A stretch of DNA of 64,000 nt from Sulfurisoma sp963709555 (GCA_963709555.1 CAVPWR010000008.1:868001-932000); one strand, 5' to 3'. Numbered from the stretch's first letter, positions 28,095 through 36,800 are shown. Notes: generated from the letters alone by a model not told the origin. Made by a program: numbers and translations.

Positions 28095-28484
28095 CTAGTT
28101 GCCGGGCACGGCTTCGTTGCGCTCCGGTGGCAGAACGGCGGCAGGGGTGACCGGAGTAGCGAAAGTTGCCGGGGCAGGGGAGGGCCCCTGGCTCGGGTAG
28201 GACTCGCCGGCAAGGAGTTGCTGCTGCGCGGACGAGCGCTCTGCTCCCTGAATCGCCAGCCGGGCGACGATCTCGGCCATGCTCGAACCTTCCTTTTTCA
28301 TTCGCTGAATCTCGCGAATCCGCTCGATGCTGTCATCCGGAAAGAAGCCAAGCTGGCGCGGTCCGTCGGCTCCGCCTCCGGGATTGAGCACGACCGGTTT
28401 GGACAGTAGGCCAAGGCTAATGTAGTTGTTTAACGTAGCCCTGGAAATATCTGTTTGGTCGATTAAATCTTTACTTGATAGCAT
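28095..28484 (-). CDS. MerR-like helix-turn-helix regulator
   Basis: This 129-residue protein begins MLSSKDLIDQTDISRATLNNYISLG-type, a winged-helix MerR N-terminus (first 70 residues) with IERIREIQRMKKEGSSMAEI as the dimer-helix start, followed by a Pro/Ala-rich tail (about 85-129). I chose ATG 28484; a TTG at 28499 would add five residues. It is the first gene of a leftward run with the cyclase and alcohol dehydrogenase and is divergent from an MFS gene. The gap between them is AT-richer than its surroundings and full of GGACAGT/ACTGTC half sites, its likely operators. Confidence 0.75.
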   Translation of the reverse strand: MLSSKDLIDQTDISRATLNNYISLGLLSKPVVLNPGGGADGPRQLGFFPDDSIERIREIQRMKKEGSSMAEIVARLAIQGAERSSAQQQLLAGESYPSQGPSPAPATFATPVTPAAVLPPERNEAVPGN

Positions 28485-28503
28485 CGCTCGTCCATCCAAT
28501 TAG

Positions 28504-28588
28504 ACTGTCTATTCGAAGTGTCCAAGTAGAAAAATATACAGTCCAAGTTGAACTGTCAAGACATTTCGTTCGGACAGTTGCGCTGTCC
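28504..28588. promoter_or_regulatory. Clustered dyads between merR-like and MFS genes
   Basis: GGACAG-TTGCG-CTGTCC is a perfect dyad at 28572-28588. ACAGT(9)ACTGT spans 28538-28556. GTCCAAGT recurs at 28520-28527 and 28541-28548, 21 bases (two helical turns) apart, and an ACTGTC half site is at 28504-28509. The pattern suggests cooperative binding by the adjacent MerR-like protein controlling both directions. Confidence 0.65.
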
Positions 28589-28610
28589 CCCATGTGCTAT
28601 TTTGGAAGGC

Positions 28611-29810
28611 ATGATCCAAGCCGCCCCACGACTAGCGCCAGCAGCCCTCGCCCTGTTTTCGGTGCAGTTCCTGCTGGTCTGCTCATGGACGATCTATGTC
28701 GCCTTTTTGCCACAGCTGGCCGAGCGTGCGGGCATTGCGGCAAGCTGGGTGATCGTGATCCTGATGTTCGACCAGGTCTTGTTCGCCCTCGGTGATTTCT
28801 TCGCGGGGGTGGCGTCGGACAAGGTCGCAGGCAGCGTCGCCCGATTCGGGCGCTGGCTGGCAGTCGTCGGCGTCGGCTCCTGCGCCGCATTCCTGCTGCT
28901 GCCTTTGGCGAGCAACCCGCTGCTGCTGACCGGCCTGATCATCGCCTGGTCGATCAGTTCCTCCGCGCTGCGCGCGCCGGTCATGGCCCTGGTGGGCAAG
29001 CATGCGCCGGCGCCGGCGGTACCGTTGTTGGCTTCCATGTCCCTGTTCGGACTCGGGGTGGCAGGTGCGCTGGCCCCCTACCTCGGCGCGCGACTGCGCG
29101 GCATCGACCCGGCCATCCCCTTCGCCCTGTCCTCGATCGTACTGGCAGCGGCGACGCTGGCGCTGCTCAAGGCCGATGTGCTGTTCGGCAAGACCGGGCA
29201 GGGCGGTGGGTCGAACGCCGCAGCGGCTGCCGCCACTTCATCTCCCGACATGGCATCACGTCTCGGCCTGCTGCTGGCGCTGCTCCTGGCGGCGGCGGCG
29301 TTTCAGCTGCATTTCTTCGTCGGCAGCGCGCCTGCCTACCTGCGTTTCGCCGGCAAGGAGTCGCTCGAACAACTGATGCCCGTGTTCTGGATCGGCTTCA
29401 ACCTCTCGATACTTCCCGTCGGCTTCGCCTGCAAGCGCCTCGGCGAGCTGCGCGTCATGGCGGCGGGTGCCGTGCTGGCCGCGGCCGCTGCCTTTTTCTC
29501 CGGTCAGGCCGCTGCGCTGGAAACCCTGATCGCCTTCCAGCTTCTCGCCGGCGTCGGCTGGGCGTTCATGATGCTGGCAGCCCTGACGGCCGCCATCGAG
29601 CTTGGCCGCACCGGCTTCGAGGGTCGCATGACCGGCCTGTTCTTCGGCCTGCTGGCCCTCGCCACGTTCGGTCGCATCGCTGCCGTGGCGGCACAATTGC
29701 CCAAGGTACCGGCCTACGCCCCGATCATGGCTGAACTGCCGTGGCTGTTGTGGGGGGCGAGTGCCCTGGTGCTCTTCGTGGTGCAGTTCCATGCCCGCGC
29801 TCGGGCATAA
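28611..29810 (+). CDS. Major facilitator superfamily transporter
   Basis: This 399-residue integral membrane protein has about twelve predicted helices in two six-helix halves, separated by a cytoplasmic Gly/Ser/Ala-rich loop around residues 195-220. The loop-2/3 region GVASDKVAGSVARFGRW is MFS-like. The ATG at 28611 has GGAAGG five bases upstream. No substrate can be assigned; it is controlled together with the divergent MerR-like gene, judging from the shared dyads. tadA follows after nine bases. Confidence 0.8.
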   Translation: MIQAAPRLAPAALALFSVQFLLVCSWTIYVAFLPQLAERAGIAASWVIVILMFDQVLFALGDFFAGVASDKVAGSVARFGRWLAVVGVGSCAAFLLLPLASNPLLLTGLIIAWSISSSALRAPVMALVGKHAPAPAVPLLASMSLFGLGVAGALAPYLGARLRGIDPAIPFALSSIVLAAATLALLKADVLFGKTGQGGGSNAAAAAATSSPDMASRLGLLLALLLAAAAFQLHFFVGSAPAYLRFAGKESLEQLMPVFWIGFNLSILPVGFACKRLGELRVMAAGAVLAAAAAFFSGQAAALETLIAFQLLAGVGWAFMMLAALTAAIELGRTGFEGRMTGLFFGLLALATFGRIAAVAAQLPKVPAYAPIMAELPWLLWGASALVLFVVQFHARARA

Positions 29811-29819
29811 TCCGGCGCC

Positions 29820-30290
29820 ATGGAAGAGCAGGACGACAATTTCATGCGTGAGGCGCTGTCGCTGGCACGCGAGGCGGCAACCGCCGACGAGGTTCCGGTG
29901 GGCGCCGTGGTGGTGATGGATGGCGAGATCATCGGCCGCGGCTTCAACCAGCCGATCGGCCGTCACGACCCGACCGCCCACGCCGAGGTGATGGCACTCC
30001 GCGACGCCGCCGCCCGCGTCGGCAACTACCGGCTGCCCGGCAGCACGCTCTATGTGACGCTTGAACCTTGCGTGATGTGTTCCGGCGCGATCATGCACGC
30101 CCGAGTCGGCCGGGTCGTCTTCGGCGCGACGGACCCCAAGACCGGCGCCGCCGGCAGCGTGGTCGACCTTTTCGCCGAGGCGCGCCTCAACCACCATGCC
30201 GACATCGTCGGCGGCGTGCTGGCCGAGGAATGCGGCGCCCTGCTGTCCAGCTTCTTCGCCGCCCGGCGCGCGAAGACCGCGCTGGCCTGA
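29820..30290 (+). CDS. tadA: tRNA adenosine(34) deaminase
   Basis: This 156-residue zinc deaminase converts A34 to inosine in tRNA-Arg(ACG). Zinc ligands and the catalytic Glu are visible as H54/E56 in PTAHAEVMAL and C84/C87 in EPCVMCSGA. Length and the C-terminal helix (LAEECGALLSSFFAARR) fit TadA. The stop overlaps the next gene's ATG (TGATG), suggesting coupling. Confidence 0.95.
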   Translation: MEEQDDNFMREALSLAREAATADEVPVGAVVVMDGEIIGRGFNQPIGRHDPTAHAEVMALRDAAARVGNYRLPGSTLYVTLEPCVMCSGAIMHARVGRVVFGATDPKTGAAGSVVDLFAEARLNHHADIVGGVLAEECGALLSSFFAARRAKTALA

Positions 30291-31198
30291 TGTTCGCCGC
30301 CATGCGCATTCGCATCAGCATTCCCGCCCAGACTCTGGAATTGCACGACGACGACGGCCGCCTGCTGCGCCGCTACAGCGTATCCACCGCGAGGAATGGC
30401 GCCGGCGAGCAGCGCGGCAGCTACATGACGCCGCGCGGCCGCCATATCGTTCGGGCAAAAGTCGGCGCTGGCGCCCCGCCGAATGCGGTGTTCGTGCGCC
30501 GCCGCCCGACCGGCGAGGTGTGGAGTCCCGAACTGGGTGCCGCCAACCCCGGCCGTGACTGGATACTCACCCGCATACTGTGGCTCTCGGGCCGCGAGCC
30601 GGGAAAGAACCGCCTCGGCGAGGTGGACACCATGCGCCGCTACATCTACCTGCACGGCAGCCCGGATTCAGTGCCCATGGGCACCCCCGGCTCGATCGGC
30701 TGCGTGCGCATGCGCAACGCCGACATCGTCGAACTCTTCGACCGTGTCCCGGCCTACACGCAGGTCGACATCGTCGAGTTCCATATCGAGGCCGGCAACT
30801 GGAACGAGCTGGCCGCAGCCGCGAAGCCCGTGCGCGAGGCCGTATTCGTACGCGAACAGGGCGTTCCGCTCGACATGGAATGGGACGAATTCGACGCCAC
30901 CAGCCTCCATGTCGTCGCCTTCGACGCCGCGGGCCAGGCCATCGGAACCGGCCGTCTGCTCGAGGACGGCCACATCGGGCGCATGGCCGTGCTGCCGGAG
31001 TGGCGCGGCCACGGGGTGGGCCGCGCACTGCTCGAACGCCTGCTCGAAGACGCTGTGGCGGCAGGGCAACAGGAGCTGATCCTGCATGCCCAGACGCAGG
31101 CAGCCGGCTTCTACCGGCGCTTCGGCTTCGCCGTGGTGGGCGAGGAATTCATGGAGGCCGGCATTCCCCACCTGAGGATGCAGCGCCAGCTCGTCTGA
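30290..31198 (+). CDS. L,D-transpeptidase (YkuD) - GNAT acetyltransferase fusion
   Basis: The 302-residue protein joins two enzymes. Residues about 5-165 form a YkuD domain with the catalytic signature HGSPDSVPMGTPGSIGCVRM (His, Ser, Cys, Arg); residues about 170-300 form a GNAT domain with VREAVFVREQGVP, HIGRMAVLPEWRGHGVGRAL (acetyl-CoA loop) and FYRRFGFAVVGEEFMEAGIPH, ElaA-like. No signal peptide is seen, which is odd for a peptidoglycan enzyme. The ATG at 30290 overlaps the tadA stop; ATG 30302 is an alternative. A family A repeat at 30457-30480 encodes KVGAG in the YkuD part. Confidence 0.82.
   Translation: MFAAMRIRISIPAQTLELHDDDGRLLRRYSVSTARNGAGEQRGSYMTPRGRHIVRAKVGAGAPPNAVFVRRRPTGEVWSPELGAANPGRDWILTRILWLSGREPGKNRLGEVDTMRRYIYLHGSPDSVPMGTPGSIGCVRMRNADIVELFDRVPAYTQVDIVEFHIEAGNWNELAAAAKPVREAVFVREQGVPLDMEWDEFDATSLHVVAFDAAGQAIGTGRLLEDGHIGRMAVLPEWRGHGVGRALLERLLEDAVAAGQQELILHAQTQAAGFYRRFGFAVVGEEFMEAGIPHLRMQRQLV
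30457..30480 (-). repeat. Family A dispersed repeat inside the YkuD-GNAT gene (antisense)
   Basis: Minus-strand exact CCAGCGCCGACTTTT core preceded by GGCGGGGCG. The gene reads it as AKVGAGAPP. Confidence 0.9.
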
Positions 31199-31269
31199 GC
31201 CTCGCCGTCGCACAAAGCGGTAACATTCGTGCAATACGCCGTCACCCAATCCACCCGCGAGGTCTTGTC

Positions 31270-31530
31270 ATGCCCTACACGCCCGAACTGATCCACGAAC
31301 TCAATACCTTGCTGAAATTCAACCTGGAGACCAGCCAGCAGGGCATCAAGGTGCGCAATGACGCCGCCCCGACGCTGATCGCGGCGACCGAACGACTCTA
31401 CGCCAAGGGGCTGCTGACCCTGAAGGACGGCGGTTTCCTCACCGGCCCGGGACGGGAAGCCGCCGAGCATGCCCAAGCCATCCTGGCCATACTCAACGCC
31501 CACCCGGAGGCGGTCAAGTCCCTGGTCTGA
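31270..31530 (+). CDS. TIGR02647 family protein
   Basis: This 86-residue protein resembles the short conserved proteobacterial family TIGR02647: it opens MPYTPELIHELNTLLKFNL and continues QGIKVRNDAAPTLIAATERL and GGFLTGPGREAAEHAQ. The family is sometimes described as DNA-binding, but no function is established. The ATG at 31270 follows GCGAGGTCTTGTC. The gene converges on selO with only six bases between stops. Confidence 0.75.
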   Translation: MPYTPELIHELNTLLKFNLETSQQGIKVRNDAAPTLIAATERLYAKGLLTLKDGGFLTGPGREAAEHAQAILAILNAHPEAVKSLV

Positions 31531-31536
31531 TCCCGC

Positions 31537-33096
31537 TCAGGAACTGCACGACAGCATCGAGCAACCGGCTTTCTGCCGTGCCCAGTCTGGGCGCAGGGCG
31601 GCGAAGTGTTCCCGGCCCGGCTGCTCGTCGTAGGGCCGGCGCATGACGTCGAGCAATTCGAGTACCCTGCTGCCGTCGCCCTGCTCGGCGAGATCGATGG
31701 CCTGCTGGGCGAGGTAATTGCGCAGGACGAAACGCGGATTGACGGCATTCATGCGCGCGCGGCGTGCAGCGGGTGCCAACCCATCCCGTGCCGAGCGCGC
31801 CCCGTAGCGCACGAACCACGCCTCGAAGGCCGCCGCGTGGCGCTGCAGCAGATCCTCCCGATAGAAGGCCGGGCGCAAGGGATCGAGTCCCGGTGCCAGC
31901 ACATCGACTTCGGCCAGGCCGCGGAAGAAGGCGGTCATGTCAACTTCGGCCTGCTGCATCAGCGCCAGGACCTCGGCGATGAGGTCGTCGTCGCCCTCGT
32001 CCAGCGCGGTCAGGCCGAACTTGGCGGAGAGCATGGCGCCGTACTCGCTCGAATAGACCTCGACAAACCGTTCGAGCCCGGCCAGCAGCGGATCGCGCGA
32101 CGGGAACAGGGGCACCAGTGCCTCGGCCAGCCGGGTAAGGTTCCAGTGCACGATCTGCGGCTGATGGCCGTAGCGGTAGCGGCGTCCCTCGGCATCGGTG
32201 GTGTTGGGCGTCCATTCAGGGTCAAAGTTGTCGATCCAGCCGTAGGGGCCGTAGTCGATGGTCAGGCCGAGGATGGACATGTTGTCGGTGTTCATGACCC
32301 CATGGACGAAGCCGACGCGCATCCAGTGGGCGACCATGCGCGCGCTGCGTTCGCAGACTTCCATGAACCAGCGGGCGCGCTTCTCCTCGGTGTCGCCTTC
32401 GATCTCGGGAAAATCGCGGGCGATGGTGAAGTCCGCCAGTTGTGCCAGCAGCGCTTCATCGCCGCGCGATGCAAGGATCTCGAAATTGCCGAATCGAATG
32501 AAGCTCGGAGCCACCCGGCAGACCACGGCGCCGGGCTCCTGGCGCGGGTTGCCGTCGTAGAACATGTCGCGCAGCACCGGCTCGCCGGTGGTCACCAGGC
32601 TCAGCGCCCGCGTGGTGGGCACACCCAGATGGTGCATGGCCTCGCTGCAGAGGAATTCGCGTATGGAAGAGCGCAGCACCGCGCGGCCGTCGGCGCGCCG
32701 TGCATAGGGTGTCGGCCCGGCGCCCTTGAGTTGCAGTTCCCAGCGCTGGCCGCTGCCGTTCACTACCTCGCCGAGGTTGATGGCGCGGCCGTCGCCCAGC
32801 TGGCCCGCCCAGTTGCCGAACTGGTGGCCGCCGTAGCACGCCGCATAGGGCTGCATGCCCGGCAGCAGTCGGTTGCCGCCGAAAACCTCGGCGAAGGCGG
32901 GAGAGGCCGAATCTTCCGCGGTGATGCCCAGCAGGTCCGCCACCTCGGGCGAGTACGCCAGCAGCCTCGGTTCCGCCACCGGCGTAGGTGCAACCTTTGA
33001 CCAGCAGGCGCCATGGACCTGGCGGCGTTGCGGACCATCTTCGGGATCGCCGGGAAGTTCGGTGACGTAACGGTTGTCGAAGTTGAAGCTCAGCAT
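31537..33096 (-). CDS. selO: Protein adenylyltransferase SelO (YdiU/UPF0061)
   Basis: This 519-residue pseudokinase-fold enzyme transfers AMP from ATP to protein Ser/Thr/Tyr and takes part in redox stress in E. coli. Conserved stretches include QPYAACYGGHQFGNWAGQLGDG-like text near 85-110, LQLKGAGPTPYARRADGRAV, FVHGVMNTDNMSILGLTIDYGPY (metal and catalytic region) and the Cys-rich C-terminal SCSS, where eukaryotic SelO has selenocysteine. The start ATG 33096 matches the family N-terminus. Confidence 0.92.
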   Translation of the reverse strand: MLSFNFDNRYVTELPGDPEDGPQRRQVHGACWSKVAPTPVAEPRLLAYSPEVADLLGITAEDSASPAFAEVFGGNRLLPGMQPYAACYGGHQFGNWAGQLGDGRAINLGEVVNGSGQRWELQLKGAGPTPYARRADGRAVLRSSIREFLCSEAMHHLGVPTTRALSLVTTGEPVLRDMFYDGNPRQEPGAVVCRVAPSFIRFGNFEILASRGDEALLAQLADFTIARDFPEIEGDTEEKRARWFMEVCERSARMVAHWMRVGFVHGVMNTDNMSILGLTIDYGPYGWIDNFDPEWTPNTTDAEGRRYRYGHQPQIVHWNLTRLAEALVPLFPSRDPLLAGLERFVEVYSSEYGAMLSAKFGLTALDEGDDDLIAEVLALMQQAEVDMTAFFRGLAEVDVLAPGLDPLRPAFYREDLLQRHAAAFEAWFVRYGARSARDGLAPAARRARMNAVNPRFVLRNYLAQQAIDLAEQGDGSRVLELLDVMRRPYDEQPGREHFAALRPDWARQKAGCSMLSCSS

Positions 33097-33182
33097 GGCG
33101 CCCGGGCCCGGACAAACGGAGATGACTTAGGACATGAGGGCGCACCCCGGCAACGCAAGGGCGCAAGCCGTGGCTGACCGGG

Positions 33183-33800
33183 TCAGGGCAGGAGCCGGAA
33201 GGCTGCCTTCGCTCCCGGCGGCACTTTGGAAATCGGCTCGAAGCGGTATTCCGGTCCGGCCGCGTCGCGCACGGCATCGGTGACGAGAATTTCCCGGGCG
33301 CGGGCGATATCCTCGCCCAGCTTGGCTGCGGCATTGACCTCGCTGCCATAGACGTCGCGGTCGCCGATGCGCAATACCCGGCCGAAGCCGAGACCGACGC
33401 AGAGCCGGATCTGTTCCGCTTCGGGGCGGCCCGCGCTGTAGCTGTCGCAGGTCTGCTGCATCGCCCGCGCGCAGTCGATGGCCTTGGCCACGTTGCGGAA
33501 GATGACCAGCATGCTGTCGCCATCGACCTTGAGCAGGATGCCGTCGTCGCTGTCGATGCAGGGAATCAGCAGGCGCTGCGATTCGTGGATGACCTGCAGG
33601 AAATGGATGATGCCGAAGGAGGCGACGCCGCTGGAAAAACCGGCGAGGTCGGTGAACATCACCGCCCATTGCTCGCCGAACAGGTCCCAGATGCGCGCGT
33701 CGATCTGTTCCTTGTCGGCGCCGGGCTGCAGGCGCTCGGCGATGAGCTTTTCGATGCGGTCCTCGGAGGCGCTGAGGCCGACGTTGCGGGCGTAAGTCAT
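33183..33800 (-). CDS. Class III nucleotide cyclase domain protein
   Basis: This 205-residue single-domain protein has the cyclase pattern VMFTDLAGFSS (first metal Asp), LLKVDGDSMLVIF (Lys plus second Asp) and GSEVNAAAKLGED. The transition-state Asn is present, but the Arg four positions later in canonical cyclases (VNxAARL) is Lys here. Activity may thus be altered or specific to a subgroup. No membrane segment is visible. It lies between selO and the NRDE gene with no clear operon partner; it is the second cyclase in the window and is not closely similar to the first. Confidence 0.75.
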   Translation of the reverse strand: MTYARNVGLSASEDRIEKLIAERLQPGADKEQIDARIWDLFGEQWAVMFTDLAGFSSGVASFGIIHFLQVIHESQRLLIPCIDSDDGILLKVDGDSMLVIFRNVAKAIDCARAMQQTCDSYSAGRPEAEQIRLCVGLGFGRVLRIGDRDVYGSEVNAAAKLGEDIARAREILVTDAVRDAAGPEYRFEPISKVPPGAKAAFRLLP

Positions 33801-33825
33801 GCGTTTTCTCCAGTCCGGCGGGAAT

Positions 33826-34608
33826 CTAGCACAGGTCTGAACGACGGAATCGGAACGCCGCCCGCCCGCCGGGCCTGGCGCCTTCGAGCCAGGTGCGCTC
33901 CTCGAAATCCACCATGTCGTCGCTGTCCAGCGTCAGCACCGTCGAACTGCGCGTGCCGTAGCCGGGGGCGCGGACGAAGGCGCTGGACAGCAGCCGCTCC
34001 CATTCGAGGCTGACGCCGGTGCGCGGCAGGGCCTCGTCCGGATGCACGCCGTCGTCGCACAGCAGGTCGAACAGCGGCTCGGCATCGGGCAGGGCGCCAA
34101 GTGCGCCCGCCAGCGCCGTCTTGCCGGCACCGACTTTAGGCCAGGGCGAGTCGAGCAGGTGGTTGGAGACGCCATAAACGCCGGGCGCCAGATCCGTCGG
34201 TTCGCCCGCGACGTTGGAGAACCAGGCGAGGCGCCGATTCTCTCCACCAATGTCTCCGAGCAGCAGGTTGAAGCCGTTGTAAGCCTTCGCCCGGGGACCG
34301 ATCCTCGCCAGATAGGCGTCGATGCCGTCGTCGCCGCCGAGGAAGTCGGCCACCAGATGTCCTCGCGAGGGCGCATCGCTGCGCTGGCTGGCGGGGTCGC
34401 GGTAATTGGTCAGAGCGGCAAAGCGGCCGCTGCGGCTGATACCCATCCAGGTGCCGCCACCCTGGAGATCGCGGCCTGCCAGCAGGTCGGGATGGTCAGC
34501 CCAAAAGTCGGCGCTGGCGGTACGGCGGGCAAAGAACTCGTCGCGGTTGGCGGCCACCACCAGCGGGTATTGCGGGTGGCTGCGCCATGCGACGAGGATC
34601 AGGCACAT
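33826..34608 (-). CDS. TANGO2-like NRDE domain protein
   Basis: This 260-residue protein has the defining NRDE motif in VVAANRDEFFARR and the conserved LAGRDLQGGGTWMGISRSGRFAALTNYRDP. The family (TANGO2/Ser_Asp_Glu-rich NRDE) is linked to heme or lipid trafficking in eukaryotes; its bacterial function is poorly known. It carries two family A repeat copies on opposite strands: 34503-34526, read TASADFW right after the NRDE motif, and a weaker one at 34115-34138, read KVGAGKTA. ATG 34608 fits the family start (MCLILVAWRSHP). Confidence 0.85.
   Translation of the reverse strand: MCLILVAWRSHPQYPLVVAANRDEFFARRTASADFWADHPDLLAGRDLQGGGTWMGISRSGRFAALTNYRDPASQRSDAPSRGHLVADFLGGDDGIDAYLARIGPRAKAYNGFNLLLGDIGGENRRLAWFSNVAGEPTDLAPGVYGVSNHLLDSPWPKVGAGKTALAGALGALPDAEPLFDLLCDDGVHPDEALPRTGVSLEWERLLSSAFVRAPGYGTRSSTVLTLDSDDMVDFEERTWLEGARPGGRAAFRFRRSDLC
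34115..34138 (+). repeat. Degenerate family A repeat inside the NRDE gene (antisense)
   Basis: CCGGCACCGACTTTA (three mismatches to the core) preceded by GCCGTCTTG. On the gene strand it reads KVGAGKTA. Confidence 0.5.
34503..34526 (-). repeat. Family A dispersed repeat inside the NRDE gene (sense)
   Basis: Minus-strand exact CCAGCGCCGACTTTT core preceded by GCCGTACCG, read TASADFW. Confidence 0.9.
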
Positions 34609-34688
34609 TGACGACCTACCCCCCGCCCCCCTTCGCAAGGAAGGGGGTGACGGTTGCTCGCGGACTGGCGTCCGCTCGGTTCGGACAA

Positions 34689-35709
34689 CTACTCGATTGC
34701 ATAGGGCAACGGCAGAAAGGCCACTCTGGGTCCATCCGGGCTGCCGACATGGACTTCGCCGGCTTCCATGCCCGAGGACTGCACCACCATGAGGCACTCG
34801 TAGCCGCCCTCGGGCGACGGGGCGACGCTGACCAGCGCGCCGCAGTGCTGGGCGCCGGCTTCGGGGGTGAAGACGTCGGTGCCAGCCGGGAAGGCGGCAT
34901 CGAGCTTGGCGCGGTACATGCGGCGCTTGACCTTGCCGAGGTACTGGGTGCGGGCGACGATTTCCTGTCCCGGGTAGCAGCCCTTCTGGAAGCTCACGCC
35001 GCCGACGCCGGGCAGCTCGTAATTGATCATCTGCGGCACGAAGGCTTCCTGCGTCGCGGCCACCACGCGCGGCTGGCCGGCGGCGATCTCGGCCAGGCGC
35101 CAGGCGGCGAGTGCCCGCCGGTTTGGCGCCGGCCGCCAGCTTGGTCCACATGGCTTCGGCGGTGACTGCGGTCACGGCCAGCACGAAACGCTGGTCATCC
35201 AGACGCACGGCGGTGCCACCGTCGAAGGTAGAGTTGCTCATGGCCGCACCCGGCTGGGCGCCGAGCCCGCGCACCAGCGCTTCGGCCTGCGGGCCGGCAA
35301 CGCCGATCAGCACGCGCTCATCGCTGGCGTCCAGCAGCTTGACCTTGCTGCGCAGCACATACATCGAGAGCTTTTTGTGGATGGCGGGCAGGATGTCGGC
35401 CGACAACTGCAACAGGTAATCGGTGCCTTCGCGCCAGATCAGGAAGCTGGCGATCAGGCGCCCCTTGGCGGTGCACATGCCGGCATGGCGGGCGCCGTTG
35501 GCCGGGATGTGGTTGATGTCGTTGGTCAGCAGGTTGTGGAGGAAACCGGCGGCTTCCTCACCCGTGGCGCGGATCACGCCCTGGTCGGCCAGCGGGGCGA
35601 CGATGGTCGCCGAGCGGCTGGCAGCGAGTTCGCCGGCCAGGTCGCCGAAATGCTCGAAATTGTCCTGCGCGCCCTGATTGGCGAGGAAGTCGTTCCAGTT
35701 GGAGTTCAT
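34689..35709 (-). CDS. ygfZ: Folate-binding Fe-S cluster maturation protein YgfZ (one frameshift)
   Basis: YgfZ supports repair or assembly of certain [4Fe-4S] enzymes with tetrahydrofolate. The N-terminal part (GVIRATGEEAAGFLHNLLTNDI, CTAKGRLIASFLIW) and the C-terminal signature KGCYPGQEIVARTQYLGK are intact, including the conserved Cys. An extra base around 35104-35115 separates AGTR from AWRLAEIAAG; correction gives 339 residues, near the family length. Start ATG 35709. It is divergent from mltG, 74 bases apart. Its 3' side runs into a CCCCCTTC/GAAGGGGG hairpin before the NRDE gene. Confidence 0.9.
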
Positions 35710-35783
35710 GGCGATCCTTGGATGGATTTTCTGGCTGGTATCATACCTGCCTTCCCGAAGTTGCCGCCCAATGCGCCCTGCCC

Positions 35784-36800
35784 ATGCGCCTCATCAAGCG
35801 ACTGTTCCTGTTCTGCCTGCTCGGCGCCATCGGTTTTTCGGGCTGGATGGCGTGGTTTGCATCTGCGGCCGTGCCGCTCAAAGTCAATCCCCACGGCACG
35901 CTCGACTTCGACATCCGCCCCGGCCTCGGCCTCAAGGCTGCGGCGCAGGCGATGGCCGTCGCCGGCGTCGATTTCGCGCCCTGGCAGTTCGCGCTGCTCG
36001 GCCGGCTGGCCGGCATGGACCGCAATATCAAGGCCGGCAGCTACGAGGTCGCTGCCGGTGTGACGCCGTGGGAGCTGCTGAAGAAACTCACCGCTGGCGA
36101 CGTGACGCAGACCGAGATCGTCTTCGTCGAAGGGCGCACCTTCCGCGAAATTCGCGCGCAACTGAATGTCCATCCCGACATCCGCCATGACACGGCCGGC
36201 CTCTCCGACGCCGAGATCCTGCAGCGCCTGGGCGCTCCGGAGCCTCATCCCGAGGGCCTGTTTTTCCCCGACACCTACCTGTTTGCCCGCCAGGCCAGCG
36301 ACCTCGACATCCTCCGTCGCGCCCATGACGCATTGCAGCGGCGCCTCGCAACTGAATGGGAAAGCCGAGATCCATCAATGCCTTACAAGACGCCCTATGA
36401 GGCGCTGATCATGGCCTCCATCGTCGAGAAGGAGACCGGCACGCCGGCCGATCGAGGCAAGGTGGCCTCGGTCTTCGTCAATCGCCTGCGCCGCGGCATG
36501 CTGCTGCAGACCGATCCGACCGTGATCTACGGAATGGGCCAAGGTCCAGGGGGGTTCGACGGCAATATCCGCAAGCGCGACCTCACCACCGACACGCCGT
36601 GGAACACCTATACCCGTGCCGGGCTGCCGCCGACACCGATCGCCATGCCCGGCATGGCCTCGATCCAGGCCGCGCTGCGTCCGCCGCCGTCGGATTTCCT
36701 TTATTTCGTGGCGCGGGGCGATGGCTCCAGCGTCTTTTCGCGGACGCTGGAAGAGCATAATCGGGCCGTGAACAAGTATCAGCGGGGCGGGAGAGGCTAG
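35784..36800 (+). CDS. mltG: Endolytic murein transglycosylase MltG
   Basis: MltG cleaves nascent peptidoglycan strands in the inner membrane and sets glycan length. The 338-residue product has an N-terminal transmembrane anchor (about 6-27), a LysM-like segment (NIKAGSYEVAAGVTPWELLKKL) and the YceG catalytic part with the active-site Glu in ASIVEKETG and the conserved DTPWNTYTRAGLPPTPIAMPG and DFLYFV. ATG 35784 starts MRLIKRLFLF. The TAG stop shares its G with the tmk GTG start (TAGTG). A TATCAT -10-like box (35739-35744) lies in the divergent gap with ygfZ. Confidence 0.95.
   Translation: MRLIKRLFLFCLLGAIGFSGWMAWFASAAVPLKVNPHGTLDFDIRPGLGLKAAAQAMAVAGVDFAPWQFALLGRLAGMDRNIKAGSYEVAAGVTPWELLKKLTAGDVTQTEIVFVEGRTFREIRAQLNVHPDIRHDTAGLSDAEILQRLGAPEPHPEGLFFPDTYLFARQASDLDILRRAHDALQRRLATEWESRDPSMPYKTPYEALIMASIVEKETGTPADRGKVASVFVNRLRRGMLLQTDPTVIYGMGQGPGGFDGNIRKRDLTTDTPWNTYTRAGLPPTPIAMPGMASIQAALRPPPSDFLYFVARGDGSSVFSRTLEEHNRAVNKYQRGGRG

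Noticed and set aside
32970..33000. VAPTPV text in selO resembling the PAPTF-encoding repeat
   Set aside because: This is the ordinary SelO N-terminal sequence and the DNA does not match the motif core.
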